From: Hyphomicrobiales bacterium
GTDB lineage: Bacteria; Pseudomonadota; Alphaproteobacteria; Rhizobiales; Rhizobiaceae
Assembly: GCA_900469345.1 (NCBI GenBank)
Contig: UBWZ01000002.1
Location: 611,579 to 675,578, forward strand
Reading direction: 5' to 3'
DNA: 64,000 nt
Part shown: positions 46,200-59,029 of the stretch, in pieces
How positions within the stretch are numbered: position 1 is the first letter of the stretch
How the letters are laid out: each line of letters begins with the position of its first letter
The notes under the pieces: model-generated
What the model was told of the DNA's origin: nothing
Databases searched by the model: none
What the model saw: the letters and a program-made list of their open reading frames with translations, nothing else
Position numbers and translations under genes: made by a program

Positions 46200-47384
46200 A
46201 TGTCTCAGCCGACACTTGACGAACACGGTCACCCGGAAGAAATCCACTGGCCTTCGCTGTTTGCCGCCATTTCGGCCATCAGTGCCGTCGGCATCGCCAT
46301 CGGCCTCGGCCTGCCCTTGCTCAGCATCATTCTGGAAAAGCGCGGCATCTCCTCGACCATGATCGGCCTGAATTCGGCCATGGCCGGCGTGGCCGCGATG
46401 GCGGCAGCCCCGGTAACCACCAAGCTTGCCCACAAGTTCGGCGTCGCACCTACCATGCTCGCCGCCGTCTTCATCTCCGCCTTCTCGGCGCTCGGGTTTT
46501 ACTACGCCACCGCCTTCTGGATGTGGTTTCCGCTGCGTGTCGTCTTCCACGGCGGGATCACCACACTCTTCATCCTGTCGGAATTCTGGATCAATGCGGC
46601 AGCCCCGCCGCGCCGACGCGGCCTCGTCCTCGGGATCTACGCCACGGTCCTGTCAGTGGGCTTTGCCATCGGCCCCCTGATCTTCTCCGCGATCGGCAGC
46701 GAGGGTATCCTGCCTTTCCTGGTCGGCGCCGCCGCCATCCTGGTGGCAGCCATTCCCATCTACGTGGCGCGCGGGGAAAGTCCTGCCCTGGACGAAATGC
46801 CCCAGAAGCACTTCCTGCGCTATGTCTTCCTGGTCCCGACCGCCACGGTCGCCGTCTTCGTCTTCGGTGCGGTGGAAGCCGGTGGGCTGTCGCTGTTTCC
46901 GATCTACGCAAGTCGCTCCGGCTTCACCGAGTCGCAGTCTGCACTGCTGCTCACGGTCATGGGCATCGGCAACATGGCCTGCCAGATACCGATCGGCATG
47001 TTTTCCGACCGGCTTCGCGACCGGCGCCCGCTTCTGACCGCCATGGCCATTACCGGCTTTTTCGGTGCGCTTGCAATCCCCTTCCTGGTGGAAAGCTGGG
47101 CATTGATGGCCATCGTCCTGTTCTTCTGGGGCGGCTGCGTCTCCGGCCTCTACACGGTCGGACTTGCCCATATGGGGTCGCGACTCAAGGGCTCGGACCT
47201 GGCGGCGGCCAATGCAGCCTTCGTCTTCTGCTATGCCGTTGGAACGGTCGCCGGGCCGCAGGGAATTGGCGCCGCCATCGATCTCACCGGAAACGACGGT
47301 TTTGCCTGGGCTCTCGCCAGCTTCTTTGGCCTCTATGTGCTGGTTTCGGTGTGCCGGGTGGCTTTTAACCCAAAACGCGGTTGA
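46200..47384 (+). CDS. Major facilitator superfamily transporter
   Basis: 394 residues with twelve predicted membrane segments; for example [46 protein letters not shown] and [19 protein letters not shown]. The loop between helices 2 and 3 carries the weak motif [13 protein letters not shown], and the 8-9 loop [14 protein letters not shown] is the typical second-half A-like motif. This resembles the YcaD-type group of MFS proteins of unknown substrate. The ATG at 46200 has AAGGA 7 nt before it. Confidence 0.88.
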   Translation: MSQPTLDEHGHPEEIHWPSLFAAISAISAVGIAIGLGLPLLSIILEKRGISSTMIGLNSAMAGVAAMAAAPVTTKLAHKFGVAPTMLAAVFISAFSALGFYYATAFWMWFPLRVVFHGGITTLFILSEFWINAAAPPRRRGLVLGIYATVLSVGFAIGPLIFSAIGSEGILPFLVGAAAILVAAIPIYVARGESPALDEMPQKHFLRYVFLVPTATVAVFVFGAVEAGGLSLFPIYASRSGFTESQSALLLTVMGIGNMACQIPIGMFSDRLRDRRPLLTAMAITGFFGALAIPFLVESWALMAIVLFFWGGCVSGLYTVGLAHMGSRLKGSDLAAANAAFVFCYAVGTVAGPQGIGAAIDLTGNDGFAWALASFFGLYVLVSVCRVAFNPKRG

Positions 47385-47472
47385 CTTTTGGGCCGCGATT
47401 TGTAATTTCGCCCCAGATTTCGCCGTGGACCCTCCGCGTCCGCGGCTTCATTTTTATCAGAGGCACAACACC

Positions 47473-47640
47473 ATGGCGAAAGCTACGACCATCAAGATCA
47501 AGCTGCTGTCCACGGCTGACACCGGTTTCTTCTACGTCACCACGAAGAACAGCCGTACGATGACCGACAAGATGACCAAGACCAAGTACGATCCGGTCGC
47601 CAAGAAGCACGTTGAATTCAAGGAAACGAAGATCAAGTAA
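47473..47640 (+). CDS. rpmG: 50S ribosomal protein L33
   Basis: 55 residues: [20 protein letters not shown] onward, ending VEFKETKIK. It has no cysteines, so it is the zinc-independent form of L33. The gene is alone, 88 bp after the MFS gene, and is followed by an intrinsic terminator. Confidence 0.97.
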   Translation: MAKATTIKIKLLSTADTGFFYVTTKNSRTMTDKMTKTKYDPVAKKHVEFKETKIK

Positions 47641-47663
47641 TCCTTGATTTTCCGACCTGTCGC

Positions 47664-47697
47664 AAAGGCGCTGGCTGTGATGGCCGGCGCCTTTTCC
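47664..47697 (+). terminator. Intrinsic terminator of rpmG
   Basis: AAAGGCGCTGGC pairs with GCCGGCGCCTTT (one G-U pair), loop of 7 nt, then TTCCG. It begins 23 bp after the rpmG stop. Confidence 0.82.
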
Positions 47698-47756
47698 GTT
47701 TGCGCGTTGGGCACGATCTCAATCACAACAGGCGACTGATGTCTTGACGCTGGAAA

Positions 47757-47790
47757 CGAAAAAGCGCCGCTGCCTGGGGCAGCGGCGCTT
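47757..47790 (-). terminator. Intrinsic terminator of a leftward transcript
   Basis: A perfect 13-bp stem AAGCGCCGCTGCC with its complement and a 3-nt loop; on the minus strand it is followed by TTTTTC. It ends a minus-strand transcript, but the nearest large minus-strand gene (pleD) stops 625 bp upstream, so a small gene or RNA in between is implied. Confidence 0.75.
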
Positions 47791-47814
47791 GAACGGGGGT
47801 CGACCGGCGCGCAA

Positions 47815-47895
47815 TCACGGTACGAGGAACCGCTTGGTATGCTTGCCGGTCGACCGACCCCACGACCCAGGAGATGCGGCGGACCTGAGCATCAT
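47815..47895 (-). CDS. Candidate 26-residue basic peptide gene or small RNA
   Basis: MMLRSAASPGSWGRSTGKHT and six more residues, ending KRFLVP-stop. AGGA stands 6 nt before the first of two ATGs, and an intrinsic terminator begins 24 bp after the stop. The mRNA end can fold through an 11-bp inverted repeat around the last codons. The frame remains open upstream to 48063 but without a ribosome site. No family is recognised. It may equally be a structured sRNA in which the frame is accidental. Confidence 0.42.
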   Translation of the reverse strand: MMLRSAASPGSWGRSTGKHTKRFLVP

Positions 47896-48414
47896 GGGGT
47901 ATCCTGTTCCCTTGCGGGATTTCTTTGGTAGACCCAAAATTGCGCAGATTGAGCTGGAAATCAACCTATTCTTAACCGGCGCGCCTGCCGTTCTGCTATA
48001 TTGGTTAAAATTGGCACCAGCAGAGACGTGTAATTGGCATATTGTATTTAAGTTTTTCCACAACCGTGCCAGTATAGCCTGACAATTTCTTTTTGGGAGG
48101 CCGCCACAATTCGTCGGGAAGCATGTCTAATGCTGGATCCGGTTTGAATTCCTCTACCAAAATCGACTTTTGAAAATCGCGATCACGCGATAGTCTCGAT
48201 CTTGGACAGACAATCCGGCCGTCTGCTTTAACGGGTTGGATGACTATAATCCGCTACCTGCAGTTTGCACTTGACCGATGAATGTCAAACACCTTGCTGG
48301 CCAAACGCTCCGAAACAGGATGTGGCGCTACAGTTTGACGCAGTTTTCCGACCATACATTGTGCAACCTGACGGATTCCAATCCTCGACCGGTAAACCGT
48401 GAGTCGTGATCTGG

Positions 48415-49785
48415 TCAGGCTGCTGCGGCCACGACGCGGTTTCGGCCGGCGTTCTTGGCCTCGTAAAGCGCGCGGTCGGCCTGCTTCAACAGCTGTTCCG
48501 GCGTCTCCGCCCCCATCGTGTTGCAGGCGATCCCGAGTGAGGCTGTGATGCTGATTGCAACACCTGCCGCCTTCAGCTGGAATGGACTGCGCTCGATCGT
48601 GTCGCGCAGTCTCTCGGCGATGGCGGCTGCCGCATCTGCGTCGGTGTCGGGCATCACGACGACGAACTCCTCGCCGCCGTAGCGGCAGGCAAGATCGGCA
48701 CCGCGCACGGTGGAGCGGATGCGGGCTGCGAACTCCCGCAGCACCTCGTCGCCGGCATCGTGACCATAGGTATCATTGACTGACTTGAACCGGTCGATGT
48801 CGGTGATGCAGACAGACAGCGAGCGCGACCGTGCCGCGGCGCGGTTGAACAGCACCTTCAGGTGATTGTCGAGATAGCGGCGGTTTTGCAGGCCGGTCAG
48901 CGCGTCCGTCACGGCCAGCTCGATCGTCTGGCGGACACTCATCCGCAGGCGGTCGTTGTAGCGCTTGCGCTTGATCTGGGTCAGCGTCCGGGCAACCAGT
49001 TCGTTGGGATCGATGGGGCGCACGATATAGTCGTTGACGCCGAGATCCAGCGCCCGCACCACGACATCGTCGGCGCCGAGTTCCGTGACCAGCAGCATCG
49101 GCAGGAAACGTGTCCGCTCCAGCGAGCGCAGCTGCGAGCAAAGGCGCAGCGGATCGTATTCTTCGATCGCCGCATTGACGATCACCAGGTCGAAGGGGTT
49201 TTCGGCGGCTTCGAACAGCGCCGCCTGGGGATCGGACATGGCCGTCACCTGGGCAATCGGCTTCAGCGTCTTGACGATGCGCTCCTGCGAGCTGGCTCGC
49301 CCGTCGACCAGCAGCACCTGCCCTGTGTCGTCGCGGCCGCCGGCGCCCTTCAGCATGTCTTCCAGCACGAGACTGTGGGCGGTGTCCGCGCGGATGCGCA
49401 GTTCGTCGCTGAGCGTCTTCAGGCGAACCAGACTCTTTACCCGAGAAATGAGCTGCAAGTCATTGACGGGCTTGGTCAGGAAGTCGTCGGCACCGGCCTT
49501 CAGGCCGCGCACCCTGTCGGACGGCTGGTCGAGTGCCGTCACCATGACGACCGGAATATGAGCGGTGCGGGGATTGGCCTTCAGCCGCTCGCAGACCTCG
49601 AAACCGTCAATGCCCGGCATCATGATGTCGAGAAGGATCACGTCGACATTGGTGTTGTCGCAGATCTCCAGCGCCTTGTAGCCGTCGTCCGCGGTCAGGA
49701 CGTCAAAATATTCCGCCAGCAGCCGCACTTCGAGCAGCTTGAGGTTGGCGGGAACGTCGTCGACGACCAGGATACGTGCAGTCAT
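48415..49785 (-). CDS. pleD: PleD diguanylate cyclase response regulator
   Basis: 456 residues: REC1 with phospho-acceptor Asp53 (VILLDIMMPG), an adaptor REC2 (about residues 155-270) in which the phosphorylation site is Asn (DLVIVNAAIEEYD), and a GGDEF cyclase domain. The active site is GGEEF. The product-inhibition site R-x-x-D (RGAD) stands five residues before it, as in Caulobacter PleD. It makes cyclic di-GMP upon phosphorylation, controlling polar development and, in rhizobia, surface polysaccharide and motility. It is transcribed after divK with a 9-bp gap. Confidence 0.96.
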   Translation of the reverse strand: MTARILVVDDVPANLKLLEVRLLAEYFDVLTADDGYKALEICDNTNVDVILLDIMMPGIDGFEVCERLKANPRTAHIPVVMVTALDQPSDRVRGLKAGADDFLTKPVNDLQLISRVKSLVRLKTLSDELRIRADTAHSLVLEDMLKGAGGRDDTGQVLLVDGRASSQERIVKTLKPIAQVTAMSDPQAALFEAAENPFDLVIVNAAIEEYDPLRLCSQLRSLERTRFLPMLLVTELGADDVVVRALDLGVNDYIVRPIDPNELVARTLTQIKRKRYNDRLRMSVRQTIELAVTDALTGLQNRRYLDNHLKVLFNRAAARSRSLSVCITDIDRFKSVNDTYGHDAGDEVLREFAARIRSTVRGADLACRYGGEEFVVVMPDTDADAAAAIAERLRDTIERSPFQLKAAGVAISITASLGIACNTMGAETPEQLLKQADRALYEAKNAGRNRVVAAAA

Positions 49786-49794
49786 GATCGGTCC

Positions 49795-50166
49795 TTATGC
49801 GTCGCCAAGGTAGGTCTTGATCGTTTCGATGAACTTCGGCACCGAAATCGGCTTGGACACGTAGGCTTCGCAACCGCCCTGGCGGATGCGTTCCTCATCG
49901 CCCTTCATCGCGAACGCCGTGACGGCGATCACCGGAATGACATGCAGTTCGTCGTCTTCCTTCAACCACTTGGTGACCTCCAGCCCAGACACTTCGGGAA
50001 GCTGAATATCCATCAGGATCAGGTCCGGACGATATTTCCGGGCGAGGTCGAGCGCCTCCATGCCGTTGCGCGTTTGGATCGTCTCGTAGCCCGATGCTTC
50101 GATCAGATCACGGAAGAGCTTCATGTTCAGCTCGTTGTCTTCGACAATCATGACCCGTTTGGGCAT
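49795..50166 (-). CDS. divK: Single-domain response regulator DivK
   Basis: 123 residues, a lone receiver: [18 protein letters not shown], phospho-acceptor Asp53 in [11 protein letters not shown], then [11 protein letters not shown] (Thr) and YVSKPIS (Lys). DivK relays signals from PleC and DivJ/CbrA-type kinases to the DivL-CckA-CtrA pathway, setting cell-cycle polarity. Start at 50166 fits the family; the frame extends 13 codons upstream. Upstream of pleD on the same strand, an operon conserved in alphaproteobacteria. Confidence 0.97.
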   Translation of the reverse strand: MPKRVMIVEDNELNMKLFRDLIEASGYETIQTRNGMEALDLARKYRPDLILMDIQLPEVSGLEVTKWLKEDDELHVIPVIAVTAFAMKGDEERIRQGGCEAYVSKPISVPKFIETIKTYLGDA

Positions 50167-50296
50167 GGATATCCGTTCCTTAAATCGCAGCTTGCAAGCC
50201 TGCATTCAGCATATAAGTTCTGCGGGCGGTCGATTCACGGAGCCGCGTCCGGTACACGGTAAGACCATTTAGTTGAAAAAGAGGTAACCGACTGCG

Positions 50297-50605
50297 ATGC
50301 GGCGTGACCACGACGGCAACCGGAACAATGCGGCGCAGGCAGAGGATATTGCCGGGGCCGTGCTGGCTTGGCTGGCAGGCGACCCCGAAATGCTGGGCCG
50401 CTTCCTCGCCTTGTCCGGCATGCAGCCACAGCAATTGCGCAGCGCGGTTGGCGACCCGCAGTTCCTGGCGGGCATGATCGACTTCCTGATGGGACACGAG
50501 CCCACCCTGATGGCCTTTTGCGAGGCGACCGGCACCAAACCGGAAGCTGTCGCGGCCGCCGCCCATTACTACACCAAGCCGGGCTTTGGTCCAGGCGAAT
50601 ACTGA
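50297..50605 (+). CDS. DUF3572 family protein
   Basis: 102 residues, soluble and helical. AEDIAGAVLAWLAGDPEMLGRFLALSGMQPQQLRSAVGDPQFLAGMIDFLMGHEPTLMAF is the DUF3572 pattern, which is restricted to alphaproteobacteria. Function unknown. Divergent from divK over 130 bp, with the HAD-like gene following 17 bp later. Confidence 0.85.
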   Translation: MRRDHDGNRNNAAQAEDIAGAVLAWLAGDPEMLGRFLALSGMQPQQLRSAVGDPQFLAGMIDFLMGHEPTLMAFCEATGTKPEAVAAAAHYYTKPGFGPGEY

Positions 50606-50622
50606 GACTGGCCAATTCCGCA

Positions 50623-51273
50623 ATGGGAGACATCCTCGATCTATCGCATGTGCAGCTTTCCGACAGACCGCTCGTCGTCTGCGACGTGGATGACGTCGTC
50701 CTGCACTTTGCCGCCCCCTTTCAGGATTTTCTGCGCCAGGGCGGTCATGAGCTCATTCCCCGGTCGTTCAGGCTGACCGGCAATATCGTCTCCACCGCAA
50801 CCCAGGTCGCCCTTGAGCATCATGAGGTACGCGGGCTGATCGAGGCGTTCTTCGACGCTCAGGAGAACCACCAGTTTCCGATGGACGAGGTGGTGGATAC
50901 CCTGCACGACCTCGCGCGCGAGGCCGATGTTGTCTTTCTTACGGCCATGCCACCGCGCTACCGGGACCAGCGGCGCCGGCTTCTCGATCGCCTCTGCCTG
51001 GATTTTCCAATGATTGCCAGTGAGGAGCCCAAGGGTCCTATCCTCAAGACGCTGCATGGTGCGCGCGCCCTTCCCTGCGTCTTCATAGATGACATGGTGC
51101 ATAACCTGCAGTCGGTCTGCGACACCGTCCCGGAATGTCTCGTCCTGCATCTGATGCCCGATTCGCCGCTCCATCTTCTGGCGCCGAAAGCCGCGGACGG
51201 CGTTCCCCGCGCCGAAGACTGGCCGCACGCAGCAGAGCTGATCCGCGCCTATTTTCGCGCCTATGCCGCCTAG
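50623..51273 (+). CDS. HAD-superfamily-like protein
   Basis: 216 residues. Motif I VVCDVDDVVLHF has the D-x-D nucleophile pair, motif II is VFLTAMPP (Thr), and motif IV CVFIDDMVHNL gives the metal aspartates. The cap between motifs I and II is short and helical. It should be a magnesium-dependent phosphatase; the substrate is unknown. The ATG at 50623 opens directly before the fold; the frame continues upstream into the DUF3572 gene without similarity. Confidence 0.8.
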   Translation: MGDILDLSHVQLSDRPLVVCDVDDVVLHFAAPFQDFLRQGGHELIPRSFRLTGNIVSTATQVALEHHEVRGLIEAFFDAQENHQFPMDEVVDTLHDLAREADVVFLTAMPPRYRDQRRRLLDRLCLDFPMIASEEPKGPILKTLHGARALPCVFIDDMVHNLQSVCDTVPECLVLHLMPDSPLHLLAPKAADGVPRAEDWPHAAELIRAYFRAYAA

Positions 51274-51297
51274 ACGGCGACGGCCTGCGCTTGTCGC

Positions 51298-51325
51298 TTG
51301 ACGTCTCCCGGACTGGGGCTATCGT
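51298..51325 (+). promoter_or_regulatory. Candidate promoter of dinB
   Basis: TTGACG (51298-51303) and TATCGT (51320-51325) separated by 16 bp. Predicted start of transcription is near 51332, inside the LexA box, so the leader would be only about 20 nt. Confidence 0.5.
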
Positions 51326-51331
51326 GACATC

Positions 51332-51346
51332 GTTCAACATTCGTTC
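51332..51346 (+). promoter_or_regulatory. LexA (SOS) box GTTC-N7-GTTC of dinB
   Basis: GTTC, AACATTC, GTTC: exactly the direct-repeat SOS box known for rhizobia, Caulobacter and other alphaproteobacteria. It overlaps the predicted transcription start and ends 5 bp before the dinB ATG, where LexA binding would block transcription. Confidence 0.85.
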
Positions 51347-51351
51347 CAGCG

Positions 51352-52644
51352 ATGACGCCCGCAGCCACCCATCATCCGTGCTTTTGCCGCGACTGCCTGT
51401 CCGAGCAGAAGGGCCAGACCCGCCGTTGCCACGAGTGCGGCAGCCCGCGCCTGCTCGCCCATGCGGAACTTTACGACCTGACCCTCGCCCATGTCGATTG
51501 CGACGCCTTCTATGCGACGATCGAGAAGCGCGACCATCCGGAACTGGCTGACCGCCCGGTGATCATCGGCGGCGGCAAGCGCGGCGTCGTCTCCACCTGC
51601 TGCTACATCGCCCGCATCAGCGGCGTCCGTTCCGCCATGCCCATGTTCAAGGCGCTGGAACTGTGCCCCGACGCTGTCGTCGTCCCGCCCAACATGGATA
51701 AGTACGCGGCGGTCGGACGCCAGGTTCGCGCCCTGATGCAGGACCTGACGCCGCTGGTGCAGCCGCTGTCGATCGACGAGGCGTTTCTCGAACTGGCCGG
51801 CACCCAGCAGCTTCACCGCGACCCGCCGGCCAGAATCCTCGCGAAATTCGCAAGGCGCGTCGAAAGCGAACTCGGCATCACGGTGTCGGTAGGCCTCTCC
51901 TATTGCAAGTTCCTTGCCAAGGTCGCATCCGATCTGCACAAGCCGCGCGGCTTTTCCGTCATCGGAAGGCAGGAAGCCGTAGCGTTTCTGACACCTCGGC
52001 CGGTCACCACCATCTGGGGCGTCGGGCGGGCATTCAACGCGACCCTGGAAGCGGACGGCATTCGCACCATCGGCCAGCTGCAGTCCATGGACGAAGCGAG
52101 CCTGATGCGCCGCTATGGCAGCATGGGCCAGCGGCTCTACCGCCTGTCCCGCGGCATAGACGACCGTGAGGTTCATCTCAACGACCCGGCCAAGAGCGTT
52201 TCGGCGGAAACGACCTTCTTCGACCCGATCGCCCGCCACGAGGAACTGGTGCCGATCCTGCGACGGCTGTCCGAAAAGGTTTCGGCGCGCCTCAAGAAGC
52301 AGGCCATCGCGGGCCAGACCGTTGTCCTCAAGATGAAGACCGCCGATTTCAAGAGCCGCACCCGCAATCGCAGGCTCGAGGACCCGACGCAGCTGGCGGA
52401 CAGGATCTTCCGCACCGGTCTTGCGCTGATGGAGAAGGAAACCGACGGCACGAAATTCAGGCTGATCGGGATCGGCGTCACGGACCTTTGCGATCCCGCC
52501 CTCGCCGACCCGCCCGATCTGGTCGATGCCCATGCCGCGCGCCGGGCGGCAGCCGAGGCAGCGATGGACAGGCTGCGCGAGAAATTCGGCAAGACAGCGG
52601 TCGAGACCGGATACACCTTTGGCAGCGGCCGCCGCGTTCAATGA
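51352..52644 (+). CDS. dinB: DNA polymerase IV (DinB)
   Basis: A 430-residue Y-family translesion polymerase. The first 35 residues hold two C-x-x-C pairs (CFCRDC, CHECG), a zinc-ribbon-like extension absent from E. coli DinB. Then [23 protein letters not shown] (first metal Asp and steric-gate region), and [12 protein letters not shown] with the catalytic Asp-Glu, the helix-hairpin-helix [19 protein letters not shown], and a little-finger domain. The usual C-terminal clamp-binding peptide is not obvious. An SOS box stands right in front of it. Confidence 0.96.
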   Translation: MTPAATHHPCFCRDCLSEQKGQTRRCHECGSPRLLAHAELYDLTLAHVDCDAFYATIEKRDHPELADRPVIIGGGKRGVVSTCCYIARISGVRSAMPMFKALELCPDAVVVPPNMDKYAAVGRQVRALMQDLTPLVQPLSIDEAFLELAGTQQLHRDPPARILAKFARRVESELGITVSVGLSYCKFLAKVASDLHKPRGFSVIGRQEAVAFLTPRPVTTIWGVGRAFNATLEADGIRTIGQLQSMDEASLMRRYGSMGQRLYRLSRGIDDREVHLNDPAKSVSAETTFFDPIARHEELVPILRRLSEKVSARLKKQAIAGQTVVLKMKTADFKSRTRNRRLEDPTQLADRIFRTGLALMEKETDGTKFRLIGIGVTDLCDPALADPPDLVDAHAARRAAAEAAMDRLREKFGKTAVETGYTFGSGRRVQ

Positions 52645-52750
52645 AACGTGAATTCGGCCGCCCCGAAACGGGATCTTTTATGCGAAGTGATAACCTTCCT
52701 TAAACCTCGCTGTCTAATATGGTCGCGTGTATTGCGTAAGAGGTCGGTGG

Positions 52751-54127
52751 ATGTTGCGTCGCCTGGGTTTCAGTTTCAGTCTTTTGTCGGCGACCTTGCT
52801 GTCGCATGTGGCTTTCGCGGAGGATCCCCGCGCGCTGCAGGTCATTGTATCCAAACAGAATCAATCACTTGTAGTTTATGAAGGCGAACGCGTGGTGGCG
52901 ACGTCGAAGGTTTCGACGGGCAAGGCCGGCCATACCACGCCGGGAGGAATCTTTTCGATTCTGGCCAAGGAAAAATACCACGAGTCGAACATCTATTCGA
53001 ATGCGCCCATGCCGTGGATGCAGCGGCTGACCTGGTCCGGCATTGCGCTTCATGAAGGCAATGTGCCGAACTACCCGGCGTCGCACGGCTGCATCCGTAT
53101 GCCGAAGACTTTCGCCAATACCCTCTACCGGATGACGCAGGCCGGCGCCCATGTGATCGTCACCGATGCGCCCGTCGTTCCGCAGCGCATCGAGGACGTG
53201 GCGCTGTTCGTTCCGCACAAGCCGCTGCCGACCGGGCCGCTGCTGCCCGACACGGAATTGCGCACCTCCGCCATTCGCGCCGGCAACAAGCCTGTCGAAG
53301 TGGCCATGAACGTCGCTCCGGACAATCCCGTCATCATCCATGACGGCGCCCCGACCGACCCGATGGTCGAGAGCGGCGATACCACGCAGATGGTGGAAGG
53401 CGATCGCAACACGGCGCCCCTGCGCATTTTGATCACCCGCCGCGGTGACCGGGAAACCCTGATGGACGCGCAGCTTTTGCTCGAGCAGCTTGGTTTCGAT
53501 ACCGGCGGCAGCGACGGCTATGCCGGGCCGCTGACGCGCGATGCCATTGCCGGCTTCAAGCGCTGGAAGAACCTGTCCGCCAGGGGCCCAATGGTCAGTG
53601 CCGAATTCATCGACGCCCTCTACGCGTCGGCCGGGCAGCCAAAGCCGCCGGCCGGCCAGATCATGGTACGGCAGGACTTCAAGCCGCTGTTCGAGGCGGC
53701 TGTCGGCATCAAGAACCCGGAGATCGCACTCGGCACCCATCTGATCAGCGCCGACCGGGTGGACCGGGACGCCGAGACGGCGGAATGGCATGCCGTTACG
53801 CTGCCCAACCAGATCCCCGATGCCATGTTGAAGCGGCTGCGGATCTCGGTGGCGAACGAACCGTCCGTGACGGACTCGGCAAAGGCCGCCCTCGACCGCA
53901 TCGAGATGCCGTCGGAAATCCGCGACCGGATCGAAGTCGCGATGACGGACGGCACCTCGATCACCATCAACGACCAGGGTCTCGGCCCCGACACCGGCAA
54001 CGGCACCGATTTCATCACCGTGACCCGGACACAGATGGACAGTGCGCCGGTCGAAGAGGTCTCGGAAAAGCCGAGCGCCGGCACCAGCCGGTCGATCACC
54101 CGGTACAAGTCGATCGGTCTCTACTGA
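52751..54127 (+). CDS. L,D-transpeptidase with peptidoglycan-binding domain
   Basis: A 458-residue periplasmic YkuD enzyme. Signal peptide MLRRLGFSFSLLSATLLSHV then AFA; the catalytic motif is SHGCIRM with Cys114, preceded by the conserved His (GIALHEGNVPNYPASHG). A PG_binding_1-like repeat is at about residues 230-280 (DAQLLLEQLGFDTGGSDGYAGPLTRDAIAGFKRW). The C-terminal third is unassigned. It makes 3-3 cross-links or tethers proteins; rhizobial poles are rich in such links. I prefer ATG 52751, which opens the signal peptide with AGAGG upstream, over GTG 52727. It converges on dnaE 11 bp away. Confidence 0.9.
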   Translation: MLRRLGFSFSLLSATLLSHVAFAEDPRALQVIVSKQNQSLVVYEGERVVATSKVSTGKAGHTTPGGIFSILAKEKYHESNIYSNAPMPWMQRLTWSGIALHEGNVPNYPASHGCIRMPKTFANTLYRMTQAGAHVIVTDAPVVPQRIEDVALFVPHKPLPTGPLLPDTELRTSAIRAGNKPVEVAMNVAPDNPVIIHDGAPTDPMVESGDTTQMVEGDRNTAPLRILITRRGDRETLMDAQLLLEQLGFDTGGSDGYAGPLTRDAIAGFKRWKNLSARGPMVSAEFIDALYASAGQPKPPAGQIMVRQDFKPLFEAAVGIKNPEIALGTHLISADRVDRDAETAEWHAVTLPNQIPDAMLKRLRISVANEPSVTDSAKAALDRIEMPSEIRDRIEVAMTDGTSITINDQGLGPDTGNGTDFITVTRTQMDSAPVEEVSEKPSAGTSRSITRYKSIGLY

Positions 54128-54138
54128 GCTGAAACTCG

Positions 54139-57654
<3,516 letters not shown>

Positions 57655-57738
57655 TTCATGAATCGGGTCATTTTCGGGTGCGGCCGCTGCAGAGTCCAGC
57701 TTTCCTTTCGGTTCTTAACCGCTTTGAGGCCGGCGGCC

Positions 57739-57825
57739 CTACATGACGAGGACGATCATCGAAAGGCTGACGACGAAGGTGATGATGGAAGCGAATGCAG
57801 CAATGTCACGAAGCAGGTCAGTCAT
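57739..57825 (-). CDS. 28-residue single-span membrane peptide
   Basis: MTDLLRDIAAFASIITFVVS and eight more hydrophobic residues to the stop, that is, a short charged start followed by one membrane helix. GGGAG stands 6 nt before the ATG. The stop is 84 bp upstream of the dnaE start on the same strand. Similar tiny peptides occur in other rhizobia from memory. Function unknown. Confidence 0.65.
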   Translation of the reverse strand: MTDLLRDIAAFASIITFVVSLSMIVLVM

Positions 57826-57959
57826 TGTCGTCTCCCGTTCTTGTATGTTTTCTTTTTGTTCTCTTTCCGTTCAAGAGTCAACAGCTGGAACAAAATCGGA
57901 ACGGAAGAATCGACGCTATGGTTAAGGCAGGAGTTCCCGTCTCTTGGCCGGGCCCTGCC

Positions 57960-58865
57960 TCAGCCGCGGGACGTTAGCCACACGCCGACGAGGGTGACGG
58001 CAAGGCCGACGAACATCACCGGCGTAAGCGGCTCCGAAAACAGCGCCCAGGCCCAGAGCATGGTCACCGGTGGGCTGAGATAGATCGCGGCACTCACCTG
58101 CGCCACCGGGAACAGGCGCAGGCTCGTGTAGTAGACCGCATAGGCGGCGAAGGTCGCAAACAGCACGAGCCACACCATGCCGACGGCAAAATCCCGCGTC
58201 AGCGGCGGCATCAGGCTGCCCTGGGTCAAGGCGCAGATGCCGAACAGCACCGAGCCCGTCAGGGTATGGATACAGAGGCTCTGGTGGACCGGCATGCGGC
58301 GCGCCGGGCGGCGCTTGTAGAGCACTGAGGCTGCTGCAAAGACGAGCATCGAGCCGACCGTGATCCAGTAGGCCCACACAGGAGCCGTCCCGAAACTCAG
58401 GCTGTCGGCGGAAACGAGAAGCACGCCGGAGACGGCGATCGCCGTCCCGAGCCACTGGCGCCGGCTGAGACGCTCCCCCAGAACCGGCTGCGAAAGGGCG
58501 GCGATCGCCAGCGGCAGCAGATCCGAGATCAGCGCCACGAGACCCGTTGGTACCCGCTGCTCGATCGCCAGCGCAAAGCCGCCCAGATAGAGAAACACCG
58601 ACATCACGCCGAACAGCATCTGCTCGCAAAGCCCCCGCCAGCGGATCGGCGGACCGAAGGCAAGTGCAAACGGCAGGAGTATCAGCCCCGACAGAAGCGT
58701 GCGCCAGAACAGCAGCAGCATCACCCCTGCCTCCTCGCTCGCATAGCGGATACCAACGAAACCCGAGCTCCAGCCAAGGATCAGCACGCTTGCGAGCAGC
58801 GGCCAGAGGAAGCGGTGGTGGGCGTTTGCGGCCTGTGGGCTTGTCTGTTCGGTCATGCGACTCAT
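57960..58865 (-). CDS. EamA (DMT) superfamily transporter
   Basis: 301 residues, ten predicted membrane helices in two EamA repeats. LASVLILGWSSGFVGIRYASEEA and LLPFALAFG open the first repeat, AYWITVGSMLVFAAASVLYKRR the second, ending in PVTMLWAWALFSEPLTPVMFVGLAVTLVGVWLT. Such RhaT/YdcZ-like proteins export amino acids or metabolites. The gene is divergent from a LysR regulator over 164 bp, the usual design of a regulated exporter. Confidence 0.88.
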   Translation of the reverse strand: MSRMTEQTSPQAANAHHRFLWPLLASVLILGWSSGFVGIRYASEEAGVMLLLFWRTLLSGLILLPFALAFGPPIRWRGLCEQMLFGVMSVFLYLGGFALAIEQRVPTGLVALISDLLPLAIAALSQPVLGERLSRRQWLGTAIAVSGVLLVSADSLSFGTAPVWAYWITVGSMLVFAAASVLYKRRPARRMPVHQSLCIHTLTGSVLFGICALTQGSLMPPLTRDFAVGMVWLVLFATFAAYAVYYTSLRLFPVAQVSAAIYLSPPVTMLWAWALFSEPLTPVMFVGLAVTLVGVWLTSRG

Positions 58866-59029
58866 GGGGTGCTTGTCACGCTCCCTTTGCCTTAGGCGGC
58901 ACGCGACGCGTTCGCACATGACAAATATCGATTGCTGCATGACTTTCCATGCCGGAGATCGATCAAGGTTTGCCACCCGCATCGCGTCTCGGCTAGTATG
59001 CGGTCAACCTGACACCTGAAAGGCATGTG

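Larger units (their letters stand above)
47698..48414. other. Convergent intergenic region between rpmG and pleD
   Basis: 717 bp without a large gene. It contains a terminator for a leftward transcript (47757-47790), a possible 26-codon gene (47815-47895) and an 11-bp inverted repeat, GGTCGACCGGC at 47798-47808 with its complement at 47845-47855. The rest, about 47900-48410, is AT-richer than its surroundings and has no clear frame or hairpin that I can support. Confidence 0.5.
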
